64,000 bases of DNA from Ekhidna sp965212185 (GCF_965212185.1 NZ_OZ243102.1:124001-188000), one strand, 5' to 3'. Counted from the stretch's first letter, positions 52,701 through 62,372 are shown. Notes: generated from the letters alone by a model not told the origin. Numbers and translations: made by a program.

Positions 52701-53423
52701 TTATTCCAAATATGGTTTTAATCTCATGAAAGTACGCTCATCAAGGGCTTTTATTTTCAATAGGTCATCAGCTGAATTTATATCTCCATGTTCTTTTCTA
52801 TAATTGACAATTACTTGAGCAAGATCATATGAAATGTATGGATGCCTTGCAAGATATTTTATTGAGTCATTATTGATATTTAATTGAACAACCGGAGCAT
52901 CAATTTTAAAGGACCTGAGTATGTTTTTAATGACAGGTTCTTTCAACCCATACACTTCGTAAAGCTGGGTAGTGTCTGAAAACCCACCCAAAAGATCACG
53001 ATATTTAATTATTCGTTCTGAAAATGTTGGCCCTATTCCTTTCACTTTTTGCAACTCACCTGCTGTTGCTGTATTAATATCAAGAACAATTGATTTCTTA
53101 TTATCAATATTTTTTTTGATGTTATTCTTTTCAGGATACTGCTTTTTTATTTGAGTGTTATCAACAACTTTTTTTAACTCTGAAATATCCTCTTCATCAT
53201 AAGTTTCCGGTTGCCGCACAGAATATGAGTTATGTACCTCATTTATCCATGCTATTGCGGAACTATCTGGTGTAATTACTAATTGATCTTTGAAATAGGA
53301 AATTCTAGTTTGAGTAGAAATTATCGCTAGTAATATGATAAATATCAGTACTATTGTTCCTTTTGCTTCTGTCTTTGTAAAGCCAAGGCCTCTGGAAATA
53401 GCTTTTATTATAAATTTCAACAT
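52701..53423 (-). CDS. Helix-hairpin-helix (ComEA-like) membrane protein
   Basis: A 240-residue protein with one N-terminal membrane helix (about 20-40) and a periplasmic or extracytoplasmic part with two HhH motifs: LQKVKGIGPTFSERIIKYRDLLGGF (quoted in part: VKGIGPTFSERI) at about 126-150, and IKYLARHPYISYDLAQVIVNYR. Single-helix HhH proteins of the ComEA type bind DNA during uptake. It lies 3 bp upstream of the large helicase gene, which could mean DNA-processing partners or simple neighbours. Confidence 0.85.
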   Translation of the reverse strand: MLKFIIKAISRGLGFTKTEAKGTIVLIFIILLAIISTQTRISYFKDQLVITPDSSAIAWINEVHNSYSVRQPETYDEEDISELKKVVDNTQIKKQYPEKNNIKKNIDNKKSIVLDINTATAGELQKVKGIGPTFSERIIKYRDLLGGFSDTTQLYEVYGLKEPVIKNILRSFKIDAPVVQLNINNDSIKYLARHPYISYDLAQVIVNYRKEHGDINSADDLLKIKALDERTFMRLKPYLE

Positions 53424-53489
53424 TATTTAAAATGATTCTAAATAAGAATTGCTTGATTTTTATCAGGGCCAATATACCAAACCCACTGT

Positions 53490-53497
53490 TATTTTTG
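53490..53497 (+). promoter_or_regulatory. Putative -7 box of hemA
   Basis: TATTTTTG matches TAnnTTTG and ends 18 bp before the ATG at 53516. It supports that ATG over the TTG at 53507, which would lie at or before the transcription start. Confidence 0.4.
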
Positions 53498-53515
53498 CAT
53501 TCCTAATTGATTGAG

Positions 53516-54766
53516 ATGGAAGGATTTAAGGCTTTAGGACTATCATATAAGAATGCACCGATTCATGTTCGAGAGCAGTTAGCTTTTAATGAATTGGAGG
53601 CAAGCCAGTTTCTTACAAAACTTAAGGAGGTTTTCAATATTGATGAAGCCCTCCTGGTATCAACTTGTAACAGAACTGAATTATACTATACATCCGAAAC
53701 TGATGTAACAAAGGGTCTGATCGGTCTTATTTCAACGTTCAAGTCTCTTACAAAAGATCTTTTACTGCAGTATCTTAATGGTTATGATTCACAGGAGGCT
53801 GCTAAACATCTATTCAGAGTTTCGTTAGGTTTAGAATCTCAGGTATTAGGAGACATACAAATTAGCAATCAAGTAAAGAGGGCTTATCAGAAAAGTGCAG
53901 ACCTTAATCTTGCAGGACCTCATCTCCACCGCTTAATGCATACCATCTTTTTTGCTAACAAAAGGGTGGTACAGGAAACTAGACTTCAGGATGGAACGGC
54001 TTCTGTAGCTTCTGTAGCTGTGGATTTAATTGGAGGGTTTATCCAAAAGATAGAATCTCCAAGAATAGCTTTGATCGGATTAGGTGAGATTGGTCAAAAT
54101 GTGCTTGAAAATTTAAACTCTGATGATGCTTCTATCACGCTTGTTAATCGCACAAGATCGAAAGCAGTAAAGCTTGCTGAAGGGAAGGACATATTAGTTA
54201 GTGATTTTGAAAACCTGGATCAGGTGATTGCATCGAATGATGTAATCATTTCAGCAGTGTCCACAAAAACACCTATAATCTCTTCTTCAAGCCTTAAGTC
54301 TGGTGTAATTCATAAATTAATGATCGACTTATCTGTACCTCGGAGCATGGATGATGATCTTGAAAATGTTCCGGGAATCTCTCTTTATAATGTGGATCAA
54401 CTTACTGAAAAAACATTAAAAGCCAGAAAGACGAGAGAAAAGGCGATTCCCGATGCTGAAAGAATTATAGTAGAAGAACTAAGCAGTTTTAACAAGTGGA
54501 AGACCGAAATGGAGGTATCTCCAACGATTCAAAAGTTAAAGAATGCTTTAGATCAAATAAGGAGAGAGGAATTAGCAAGACATAAAAAATTATCAGAAAA
54601 TGAAATGGAGCTGCTCGAGGTTGTAACTAAGAGCATGATCCAAAAAGTTATTAAGCTGCCGGTATTACAACTTAAGGCGGCATGCAAGCGAGGAGATGCG
54701 GAAACTTTGGTTGGGGTGCTTAATGACTTATTTAACCTTGAATCCGCTGAAATAGAAAAAAAATAG
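53516..54766 (+). CDS. hemA: Glutamyl-tRNA reductase
   Basis: A 416-residue enzyme that reduces Glu-tRNA(Glu) to glutamate-1-semialdehyde with NADPH, the first committed step of C5 heme biosynthesis. The catalytic Cys51 is in STCNRTELYY, followed by the SLGLESQVLGDIQI substrate-binding segment, a Rossmann domain with LIGLGEIGQNVL, and a C-terminal dimerisation helix. The ATG at 53516 is preferred to the TTG at 53507. The next gene on the strand is unrelated. Confidence 0.95.
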   Translation: MEGFKALGLSYKNAPIHVREQLAFNELEASQFLTKLKEVFNIDEALLVSTCNRTELYYTSETDVTKGLIGLISTFKSLTKDLLLQYLNGYDSQEAAKHLFRVSLGLESQVLGDIQISNQVKRAYQKSADLNLAGPHLHRLMHTIFFANKRVVQETRLQDGTASVASVAVDLIGGFIQKIESPRIALIGLGEIGQNVLENLNSDDASITLVNRTRSKAVKLAEGKDILVSDFENLDQVIASNDVIISAVSTKTPIISSSSLKSGVIHKLMIDLSVPRSMDDDLENVPGISLYNVDQLTEKTLKARKTREKAIPDAERIIVEELSSFNKWKTEMEVSPTIQKLKNALDQIRREELARHKKLSENEMELLEVVTKSMIQKVIKLPVLQLKAACKRGDAETLVGVLNDLFNLESAEIEKK

Positions 54767-54774
54767 ACCCACTT

Positions 54775-54782
54775 TATATTTG
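54775..54782 (+). promoter_or_regulatory. Putative -7 box of the WG-repeat gene
   Basis: TATATTTG is a match to TAnnTTTG. It ends 12 bp before the ATG at 54794, so that ATG rather than the GTG at 54785 should be the start, and hemA and this gene need not be co-transcribed. Confidence 0.45.
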
Positions 54783-54793
54783 TTGTGGGGCAT

Positions 54794-56929
54794 ATGCGGA
54801 ATCTCATATCAATTTTATGTGTATTAATCAGTTCGGCTATTGTAGCTGATGATTTCACCGTCTTTGAGAAAGATGGCTATTTTGGCATTAAAGACCAGAC
54901 GGGCAATGTTACTGTTCCAGCAGTGTATGAAAAGCTAGGATGGTCTGATGGATCCAATCGGGTAATAAATGGTGTAATAGGTTTTAGAAGAAACAATCTT
55001 TGGGGACTAATAACCGCAAGAAATAAACCTCTAACCGGGCAGAAATTTTACACGATTCAGCCATTCGATAATTCTTATATAAAAGCTTCGATAAAAGGGA
55101 AATTCAGCAATCATTTGTTTCACGGAGTTCTTGATTCCAAAGGCAATACAGTTATTAGTTTCAATTACTTCACCATTGAGTCAATTGGTGCAAATTGGCT
55201 GGTAAGTGATTTTGATGGAAAGAACAGATATTTTGGTATTGTTTCATTTCAAAACGAACTCATTGTTCCTACAAAATATCATTCCATAACAGAACTTAAT
55301 CGGTTCTTTGTAGCACGAAAACAAAATGGAAAAATAGATTTATTTGGGATTCAGGGGAACACCCTGGAACTTGGTTTGGATTCATTGAAATTCAACCAAG
55401 GCTACCTTGTATACCGAGATGGATACGCAGGATTTTTGTCTACTTCGGGGGACCTAATTCATGATTTTAGTTACAAAACTATTAATCTGGATAATAATGA
55501 AATTAAACCTATTCCCTTCCCAAAGTGGACCATTTACAAAAATAGGACCGAGATAATGAAATGGGAATGTGATTCCCTTACAGCCAGTTCTAATAAACTT
55601 TTGATAGCCTATTTGAATGGAGCACAACATTTACTTTTAAAAAATAATACCGTACTTGATTCTCGTGATTTGATCCTTAGAGATTTTCAAAACAATCAAA
55701 TGGTAGTTCAGAATAGCAAAACCAGGAAATGGTCAATCTTGGATAAGACTGGTTCTGCCATCCTTTCTAATTATGATTCGCTTTTCTTTCATAATCACAC
55801 ATACGCTGCTTTAGATAAAAAGGGATGGTGGATATTCGATTCAACAGGTCACCGACAAACTCGATTCTCACTGCAAGAATTAAAAAGGGGTGTAAATGAT
55901 CAATACATTGCCAAAAGGAATAACCAATGGGGTATTCTAGATCTTGAAAAAGACGAGTTGAGCGTTTTCAAATATGATCTAATAACAAGCGCAAACGACT
56001 TTTATTTGGTCGATTATCTCAATATGACGGGACTAATGGAGCAAGACGGCAAGTGGCTAATTAGGCCGGAATATCATGAGATCAAATTGTTCAATGATCT
56101 TTTCGTTGGAAGAAAGGGTGAAGGATATACCTACTTTAATCAATCTAAACCTTTATTTAAGTCTACGTATATCCCAATTAAGGATTTAGGATCTAATCTT
56201 CTCATAAAAAGTGATCACGGTTACGGCCTTCTAAACCAATATGGAGAACTATTAGTGATTCCTATTTACAATGAAATTAGGATGATCGATGACTATTATG
56301 AATTATCAAGGAATGGAATTTCTACTCTTATCACGATCACAGGAAATACCATTATTGATCAAAGTGACAACTACCAACAAGTTTTTGAATTTGGTGAAAA
56401 ATATTTTGTTGTGATGAAAGAAAGTAGGTGGGGGTTTGTCGATGAAGAAGGAAGATTAAGAATTAGTAACAGATACGATAGTGCCAGAATGTATCAAAAT
56501 GGGTTGGCTCCAATAAAATTGAGAGAAAAATGGGGGTTCATTGATAAAAATGAGACAATAGTTGTGCAACCCTACTACGATGAAGTTTACCCCCACCAAA
56601 ATGGTATAGCGATTGTCAGAGTAGGAAAAAAGTTTGGTTTGATTGATTTGGAAGGCGAGGAAGTCGTAGAGCTAAATTGGCGTTCTATTTACCGATTAGA
56701 AACAGGTAACTATATTGTGGAAAATATTGAAGGTAAGTTTGGACTGTTGGATAAGTCTGGCAGGTTTATATTGAGGCCTTCATTTGAATATTTAGAAGAT
56801 TTTGGAGATCAAATTTTGGTCTTTAAAAATGGATTTTGGGGAATTCTGGATTATTCTGGAAGACCTATTTTTAAGATTAACCATAAAGAAATCAAGGTGT
56901 TAGGAGATCTCACCATGATTAAAATCTAA
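54794..56929 (+). CDS. Secreted WG-repeat protein
   Basis: A 711-residue protein with a signal peptide (to about residue 18) and a long array of WG-type repeats: each unit holds a W/F-G-I/L/F-I/L/V-D core, e.g. YFGIKDQTGN, NLWGLITARN, WGVLD-like NQWGILDLE, KWGFIDKNE, KFGLIDLEG, KFGLLDKSG and FWGILDYSG. Residues between units carry an acidic YDEV/YE pattern. WG-repeat proteins are thought to be ligand- or partner-binding modules; no enzyme domain is present. It is monocistronic and likely periplasmic or surface-exposed. Confidence 0.9.
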   Translation: MRNLISILCVLISSAIVADDFTVFEKDGYFGIKDQTGNVTVPAVYEKLGWSDGSNRVINGVIGFRRNNLWGLITARNKPLTGQKFYTIQPFDNSYIKASIKGKFSNHLFHGVLDSKGNTVISFNYFTIESIGANWLVSDFDGKNRYFGIVSFQNELIVPTKYHSITELNRFFVARKQNGKIDLFGIQGNTLELGLDSLKFNQGYLVYRDGYAGFLSTSGDLIHDFSYKTINLDNNEIKPIPFPKWTIYKNRTEIMKWECDSLTASSNKLLIAYLNGAQHLLLKNNTVLDSRDLILRDFQNNQMVVQNSKTRKWSILDKTGSAILSNYDSLFFHNHTYAALDKKGWWIFDSTGHRQTRFSLQELKRGVNDQYIAKRNNQWGILDLEKDELSVFKYDLITSANDFYLVDYLNMTGLMEQDGKWLIRPEYHEIKLFNDLFVGRKGEGYTYFNQSKPLFKSTYIPIKDLGSNLLIKSDHGYGLLNQYGELLVIPIYNEIRMIDDYYELSRNGISTLITITGNTIIDQSDNYQQVFEFGEKYFVVMKESRWGFVDEEGRLRISNRYDSARMYQNGLAPIKLREKWGFIDKNETIVVQPYYDEVYPHQNGIAIVRVGKKFGLIDLEGEEVVELNWRSIYRLETGNYIVENIEGKFGLLDKSGRFILRPSFEYLEDFGDQILVFKNGFWGILDYSGRPIFKINHKEIKVLGDLTMIKI

Positions 56930-56952
56930 TTCTTGATTCTTTATATCAACGT

Positions 56953-58929
56953 ATGGCAACCAGCATTGCAGTAACTATGGATTTTAACCAATTATTGGAA
57001 TCCGTCAATCAGAATATTAGCGAAGCAGTATTCAGGAGTGATAAAGACGGATTGATTTATGTTAATAATGCTTTCATGAAGATGTTTGGCTATTCCTCGG
57101 ATGAGGAGCTAAGGCAACTTTCAATAGCAAGCATGTACAAAGACCCACGTGATCGTACTCGCTTGATTAATAAGCTGAGTGCAGACCATTCATATGAAAA
57201 TGAGGAAGTTACTTTCTTAAGAAGAGATAAATCTGAGTTTGTAGGGTTAGTAAGCACGATTATGCATAAGGGGGAAAGTGGGGAAACCTATTGGGATGGA
57301 GCGATCAGAGATGTGACGCGAGAGAGAGACTTTCTCAATAAAATCAGGTCAAGAGAGCAATTGCTTGAAAGCATCAATAAAAATATAAATGAAGCCATAT
57401 ACAGAAGTGAGAGCAGTAATGGCATCATTTACGTCAATGAAGAATTTATCAGGATGTTTGGCTATGATTCTGAGCAGGAAATCATGGAAATGGATCCTAT
57501 GGATCTATACAAAAACCCATCTCAAAGAGCTGAAATTGGGGATGAAGTTCTTAGTAAAGGATCAATAGAAAACAAAGAGGTAGAGTTTCGACGTAAAGAC
57601 GGAAGTACTTTTTGGGGCTATTTGAATTCTATTAAAGTAAAAGGGGTCGACGGAAAAGTTTATTTTGATGGAGCTGTAAGAAATATTACACGAGAGAAAG
57701 AGGCGGAGCAAGCCCTTATGAAGTATGCTGAAATGCAGCGTATTCTAATAAATCTATCCACAAAATATATTGATCTGCCCCTTGAAGAAGTCGAGCAGGC
57801 AATCAATGACTCATTGAGAGAACTTGGAATATTTGTAGGTGCAGATAGGTCCTACGTTTTTGATTTCAATCTTGAACAAGGCATTTGTAGCAATACGTTC
57901 GAATGGTGTGCCAATGGAATAAGTCCAGAAATTCAGAACAATCAGAATTTACCCCTTGAAATTATGCCAGAGCTCGTAAGCGCTCATCTTAAAGGTGTTC
58001 CCATGATTGTAAGTGATGTAAAAGAGGTTGAGAAGGAGGATTTTAAAAATTTATTGACAGACCAAGGCATAAAAAGTCTGATTACAATGCCAATGATTCA
58101 CAACAAAGAATGTGTTGGATTCGTCGGATTTGACTGGGTCAGCAAGCTTCATTCTGCAAGTGAAAAGGAAGTTATCCTTCTTGAGCTTTTTTCAGAAATG
58201 TTGGTTAACATCAGAATCAGATCACAAAATGAGCGTGAACTGCGTAAACTATTCGACAAGACCATTGAGCAAAATCAACGATTAAAGGATTTTTCATATA
58301 TCACATCTCATAATTTCAGATCTTCTGTTGCCAATCTTGTAGGATTACTTTCAGTAATTGAAGATGATCCTGGCAATAAAGAATATTTTGATATGCTGAA
58401 ATCTACCGCACTCAAGTTGAACTTAGCAATTGATGCTATTAATGATCTTCTAAATTTTGAAAAAGACATATCTACTCTTGAAAAGGAAGAAATTAATCTT
58501 CGAGGAGTGATCGAAGATATCATTCTGTTGAATAGAAAATCAGCAACTGATAAGAACATAGAATTTGAGGTTGACATTGCTAAAAACCTGACACTCCGCA
58601 TCTTACCAGCTTATCTTCAGAGCATTTTACACAATTTGATAACTAATGCAATGAAGTATGGAGTGACTGAGGATCAACGAAAAATTAAAATTTGTGCAAA
58701 AAAAGAATCAAAAGGAGTACTTTTATCGGTAGCAGACCAAGGAAGGGGTATCGATTTGAAGAGATACAAAGGTAAAATGTTTCAGCTTGGGTCTAGGTTC
58801 CATGCAGATGAAGAAAGTGGACATGGAATGGGACTTTACATGACCAAACAGCAGGTAGAAGCTATAGGAGCTCGTATTGAGGTCGAAAGTGAACTAAACA
58901 AAGGCACAATATTTAAGGTATATTTTTAA
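56953..58929 (+). CDS. PAS-PAS-GAF sensor histidine kinase
   Basis: A 658-residue cytosolic histidine kinase. Two similar PAS domains (about 10-125 and 138-248, with FRSDKDGLIYVNNAFMKMFGY and IIYVNEEFIRMFGY) are followed by a GAF domain (about 265-425), a DHp domain with His453 in SYITSHNFRSSV, and a complete ATPase domain: N-box Asn565 in LITNAMKYG, D-box ADQGRGID and G2 box GHGMGL. It has no membrane helix. Its stop overlaps the ATG of the next receiver gene by one base. The two PAS units are so alike that they probably arose by duplication. Confidence 0.94.
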   Translation: MATSIAVTMDFNQLLESVNQNISEAVFRSDKDGLIYVNNAFMKMFGYSSDEELRQLSIASMYKDPRDRTRLINKLSADHSYENEEVTFLRRDKSEFVGLVSTIMHKGESGETYWDGAIRDVTRERDFLNKIRSREQLLESINKNINEAIYRSESSNGIIYVNEEFIRMFGYDSEQEIMEMDPMDLYKNPSQRAEIGDEVLSKGSIENKEVEFRRKDGSTFWGYLNSIKVKGVDGKVYFDGAVRNITREKEAEQALMKYAEMQRILINLSTKYIDLPLEEVEQAINDSLRELGIFVGADRSYVFDFNLEQGICSNTFEWCANGISPEIQNNQNLPLEIMPELVSAHLKGVPMIVSDVKEVEKEDFKNLLTDQGIKSLITMPMIHNKECVGFVGFDWVSKLHSASEKEVILLELFSEMLVNIRIRSQNERELRKLFDKTIEQNQRLKDFSYITSHNFRSSVANLVGLLSVIEDDPGNKEYFDMLKSTALKLNLAIDAINDLLNFEKDISTLEKEEINLRGVIEDIILLNRKSATDKNIEFEVDIAKNLTLRILPAYLQSILHNLITNAMKYGVTEDQRKIKICAKKESKGVLLSVADQGRGIDLKRYKGKMFQLGSRFHADEESGHGMGLYMTKQQVEAIGARIEVESELNKGTIFKVYF

Positions 58930-59297
58930 TGCATAGTGCAAACAAAATATTACTAGTAGATGATGATCCAATATTCTTGACCTTAGCTGAGCTCGCAATT
59001 AAAAAAGAGCATGCTACTGTAGAGATTTTTAAAGCAATGAATGGAGAAGAAGCTATTAAATTTCTGCAAAAGCAAGCAGTAGATATAATCTTCCTAGACT
59101 TAAATATGCCTGTGATGAATGGTTGGGAGTTTTTAGAAGCCTTCCCGACAGTTGAAAAAAACGGAAAGCGTATTTACGTATTGACTTCCTCCATAGATCC
59201 CTCTGATCAAAGAAAGGCCGATGATAACCCGTTTGTTACATCTATGCTTGAAAAGCCCCTCGACCGATCAAAAATTGCTCAAACGCTAGCATCCTAA
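58929..59297 (+). CDS. Single-domain response regulator
   Basis: A 122-residue receiver domain. The acidic pocket is DDDP (11-14), the phosphoacceptor is Asp57 in FLDLNMP, with Thr86 in LTSS and Lys109 in EKPLD. No output domain. It is translated with the preceding kinase (TAATG overlap) and is similar to the receiver at 16963-17364. Its own 3' end overlaps rnhB by 4 bp, tail to tail. Confidence 0.93.
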   Translation: MHSANKILLVDDDPIFLTLAELAIKKEHATVEIFKAMNGEEAIKFLQKQAVDIIFLDLNMPVMNGWEFLEAFPTVEKNGKRIYVLTSSIDPSDQRKADDNPFVTSMLEKPLDRSKIAQTLAS

Positions 59298-59896
59298 TCT
59301 GGGAACAATTCCAATTGACTTGGTAAAAGCTGAAAACTCATTCTGTGATGAGGGGTACTCCCATTTTCTTTAATTCCATCGCGATGGGCTCTGGTAGGGT
59401 ATCCTACATTAGTTTCCCATCCATAGCCAGGAAAGTCAATGGCTAGTTGACGCATCAGGTCATCTCGATAGGTTTTTGCTAAAATTGATGCAGCTGCGAT
59501 TGATAAGAATTTGCCATCACCTTTAATGATACATTCATGAGGTATTTCATTGAAAGGTTTGAATCTGTTACCGTCGATTAACAATAACTCTGGGGTTATT
59601 CTTAGCTGTTCAATTGCTCTGTGCATGGCCAGATAGCTTGCATTAAGGATATTGATTTCATCAATTTCTCCAGGTGACGCAACACCAACACTCCATGCCA
59701 AGGAGCCTTTTATTATATCCTTTTTTACTTCAAGTCGCTGCTTTTCACTTAGTTGTTTAGAGTCATTGAGTACTTCATGTGAAAAGTCTTTTGGAAGGAT
59801 GACAGCAGCGGCGACCACAGGACCAGCCAAGCAACCTCTACCTGCCTCATCACAACCGGCTTCAATTTTCTCTTCTTGAAAGAATGACTCAAGCAT
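59294..59896 (-). CDS. rnhB: Ribonuclease HII
   Basis: A 200-residue type 2 RNase H that removes ribonucleotides and RNA primers from DNA. The catalytic DE pair is seen in CDEAGRGCLAGPV, with further acids in LLIDGNRF and the SIAAASILAKTYRD helix. A -7-like box lies four bases upstream of the ATG, so the transcript may be almost leaderless. It overlaps the response regulator gene by 4 bp at its end. Confidence 0.95.
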   Translation of the reverse strand: MLESFFQEEKIEAGCDEAGRGCLAGPVVAAAVILPKDFSHEVLNDSKQLSEKQRLEVKKDIIKGSLAWSVGVASPGEIDEINILNASYLAMHRAIEQLRITPELLLIDGNRFKPFNEIPHECIIKGDGKFLSIAAASILAKTYRDDLMRQLAIDFPGYGWETNVGYPTRAHRDGIKENGSTPHHRMSFQLLPSQLELFPD

Positions 59897-59900
59897 TTTT

Positions 59901-59908
59901 CAAAATTA
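59901..59908 (-). promoter_or_regulatory. Putative -7 box of rnhB, next to the start codon
   Basis: On the minus strand TAATTTTG matches TAnnTTTG and ends four bases before the rnhB ATG (59896). If used, transcription would start at or near the ATG. Confidence 0.35.
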
Positions 59909-60023
59909 TATAACCAACACTTTAAATAAGATGAGGGACCACTTAAATAAAAATGTTATCAAAATGAAGCCTAATGAAAATTTTTGCGTCTTCTAAAAAG
60001 TCACTACTCAAAATGCGTTACTA

Positions 60024-62372
60024 ATGATTAAAATACTTTGCAGTATTACAGGGATACTATGGCTCCTTTCAGCTTACTCACAGTCACTTACACAAACAAT
60101 TAAAGGCCAAGTCACAGATGAACAGTCTGGAGCACCAGTAATTGGTGCAACTGTTCTCATTCTAGAGAGCGACCCTCCAATGGGCGGCATTACCGATGCA
60201 GAAGGATTCTTTAAAATTGAAAATGTTCCGATTGGCAGACAATCAATAGGAATTTCATACCTAGGATATGAGCCCATCACTATTCCAAATGTTCTAGTGG
60301 GAGCTGGTAAGGAGGTTGTTGTTAATGGTAAGCTTAGAGAATCGTTGGAGCAACTTGATGAAGTAGTTGTTACAATCTCAGAGCAACAAAAAGGTCAACC
60401 TAAAAATGAACTGGCAACCGTTTCAGCTATTTCGCTTGGAATGGATGAAATAAGTCGATTTCCCGCTACTTTTAATGATCCTGCACGTGCAGCATTGATG
60501 TATGCAGGAGTTCAGACTGGAGGAGATGATTTACTAAATGAAATTGTAATTAGAGGCAACTCTCCGAAAGGTATTTTATGGCGCCTGGAAGGCGTGGAAA
60601 TCCCAAATCCAAATCATTTCACGTCTATTGGATCATCCGCAGGTGGGATTAGCATGCTTAGTAACAATATGCTGGCCAATTCAGACTTCTTTACAGGAGC
60701 CTTCCCATCACAATATGGAAATGCAACCTCCGGAATTTTTGATCTTCAGCTTAGGCAGGGAAATTTCGAGAGACATGAGCATACTGTACAGCTTGGATTG
60801 TTGGGAGTAGCAGCAGCTTCAGAAGGGCCAATGGCAGGAAATAGTAGAGCTTCCTACCTTTTCAATTACAGGTATTCAACATTAGCAATGCTGACCCAAT
60901 TAGGTCTTGAGATTCTTGGGGAGCAGGAGGAAATCAACTTTCAGGATCTCTCTTTTAAAATAAAGGTACCAAGTAAGAAAATAGGTACCTTTTCTTTTTG
61001 GGGATTGGGAGGAAAGAATTCATATCGATTTTTGCCTGACTTAACAAATGGAGACTGGGAAAATGATCGTGAAGATCAAACCACAGCTGTAGCCGGGATG
61101 ACTAATGTGATTTATGTTTCTGATGATTCATTTTTTGAAACCATCGTTTCTACTTCATACAATCTGATTACTAATAAGTACGATTCATTGGAACAACTGA
61201 CCTACGAGGAGCAGGATTTTGTAGAATCGCAACTTCGTTTTTCTACGTTTTACAATCATAAGCTTTCGGCGCGTCATACACTCAGGTTTGGTGCAATTCT
61301 TAGTAGACTATCATATGATCTGACAAATACTTATTGGGATAGAGAAAACGAAGTATACATGACTCCTCTTGATGAAAAAGATCATGCTGGATTCTATCAA
61401 GCTTTTGGAAATTGGCAAATACGAACAAGTGATCAGTTCACCTTAAACACTGGATTGCATTTTTCTCATTTTGCTTTGAATGGTAAATCTTACGTGGAAC
61501 CAAGATTGGGATTTAAATGGGATAGAGGAACACACACATTTTCAGGTGGCTTAGGTATGCATAGTAGGATGGAGACAGTGGCGCTCTATACTGCACGACA
61601 GATCACAAGTGATGGAAGGATCGTTCAAAACAACAAAGACCTTGGCTTCACTCAAGCCTTACACGCTGCAATAGGCTATGAAAAAATGCTGAAACCTAAG
61701 CTGAGATTCAAATCAGAGATATATTATCAATACTTGTTCAATGTACCTGTCTGGCCAAATGATACAACATCTAATCATAGACTTCTTACGTTTTCTGCTT
61801 TGAATACATTTGATGGGTATACTCCAGATGAACTTGCAAATGATGGCACAGGCAAAAATTACGGACTTGAATTTACGTTGGAACAATTTTTATCCAACGG
61901 ATTTTATATGCTAACTACCACATCGCTTTATCGGTCACTTTACACAGGTTCAGATGGAATAGAAAGAAGCACTCAATTTGATGGAGGATATATTTTCAAT
62001 TTCCTGGCTGGCAAGGAATATAAAGTTGGCAGGAATGGAAATAATTCAATAGGAATAAATGGTAAACTGATTTTTGCCGGTGGAAAGAGACAGGCTCCAA
62101 TTAATGTCTCTGCCTCTATTAATGAAGGTAATACGGTATATCGATATGAGGATAATTATGGGCTTAAACTAAACGGATATTTTAGAATGGATTTTGGAAT
62201 TAGCTACAGGAAAAATAAGAAAAGAACCACCTCTGTGATATCCTTAGATATTCAAAATTTAACTCAACGGGAAAATGAATTTTTTAGATATTATAATATA
62301 AGAGGAGGTGGAATTGAATCAGAAGCTCAAATCAGTTTTTTTCCAAATCTTAGTTATCGAATAGAATTTTAA
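60024..62372 (+). CDS. TonB-dependent receptor with N-terminal carboxypeptidase-regulatory domain
   Basis: A 782-residue outer-membrane receptor. A signal peptide (to about residue 20, AYSQ) is followed by a CarboxypepD_reg-like domain (IKGQVTDEQSGAPVIGATV, then GFFKIENVPIGRQSI), a plug domain (about 110-230, with NEIVIRGNSPKGILWRLEGV) and a beta-barrel ending in a terminal Phe (SYRIEF). No SusD partner is adjacent, so a substrate other than a glycan is likely. The gene is monocistronic, with 127 bp upstream in which I see no recognised element. Confidence 0.93.
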   Translation: MIKILCSITGILWLLSAYSQSLTQTIKGQVTDEQSGAPVIGATVLILESDPPMGGITDAEGFFKIENVPIGRQSIGISYLGYEPITIPNVLVGAGKEVVVNGKLRESLEQLDEVVVTISEQQKGQPKNELATVSAISLGMDEISRFPATFNDPARAALMYAGVQTGGDDLLNEIVIRGNSPKGILWRLEGVEIPNPNHFTSIGSSAGGISMLSNNMLANSDFFTGAFPSQYGNATSGIFDLQLRQGNFERHEHTVQLGLLGVAAASEGPMAGNSRASYLFNYRYSTLAMLTQLGLEILGEQEEINFQDLSFKIKVPSKKIGTFSFWGLGGKNSYRFLPDLTNGDWENDREDQTTAVAGMTNVIYVSDDSFFETIVSTSYNLITNKYDSLEQLTYEEQDFVESQLRFSTFYNHKLSARHTLRFGAILSRLSYDLTNTYWDRENEVYMTPLDEKDHAGFYQAFGNWQIRTSDQFTLNTGLHFSHFALNGKSYVEPRLGFKWDRGTHTFSGGLGMHSRMETVALYTARQITSDGRIVQNNKDLGFTQALHAAIGYEKMLKPKLRFKSEIYYQYLFNVPVWPNDTTSNHRLLTFSALNTFDGYTPDELANDGTGKNYGLEFTLEQFLSNGFYMLTTTSLYRSLYTGSDGIERSTQFDGGYIFNFLAGKEYKVGRNGNNSIGINGKLIFAGGKRQAPINVSASINEGNTVYRYEDNYGLKLNGYFRMDFGISYRKNKKRTTSVISLDIQNLTQRENEFFRYYNIRGGGIESEAQISFFPNLSYRIEF

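Noticed and set aside
54553..54858. 101-residue open frame on the minus strand over the hemA/WG boundary
   Set aside because: It lies antisense to the end of hemA and the start of the WG-repeat gene and has no features of its own.
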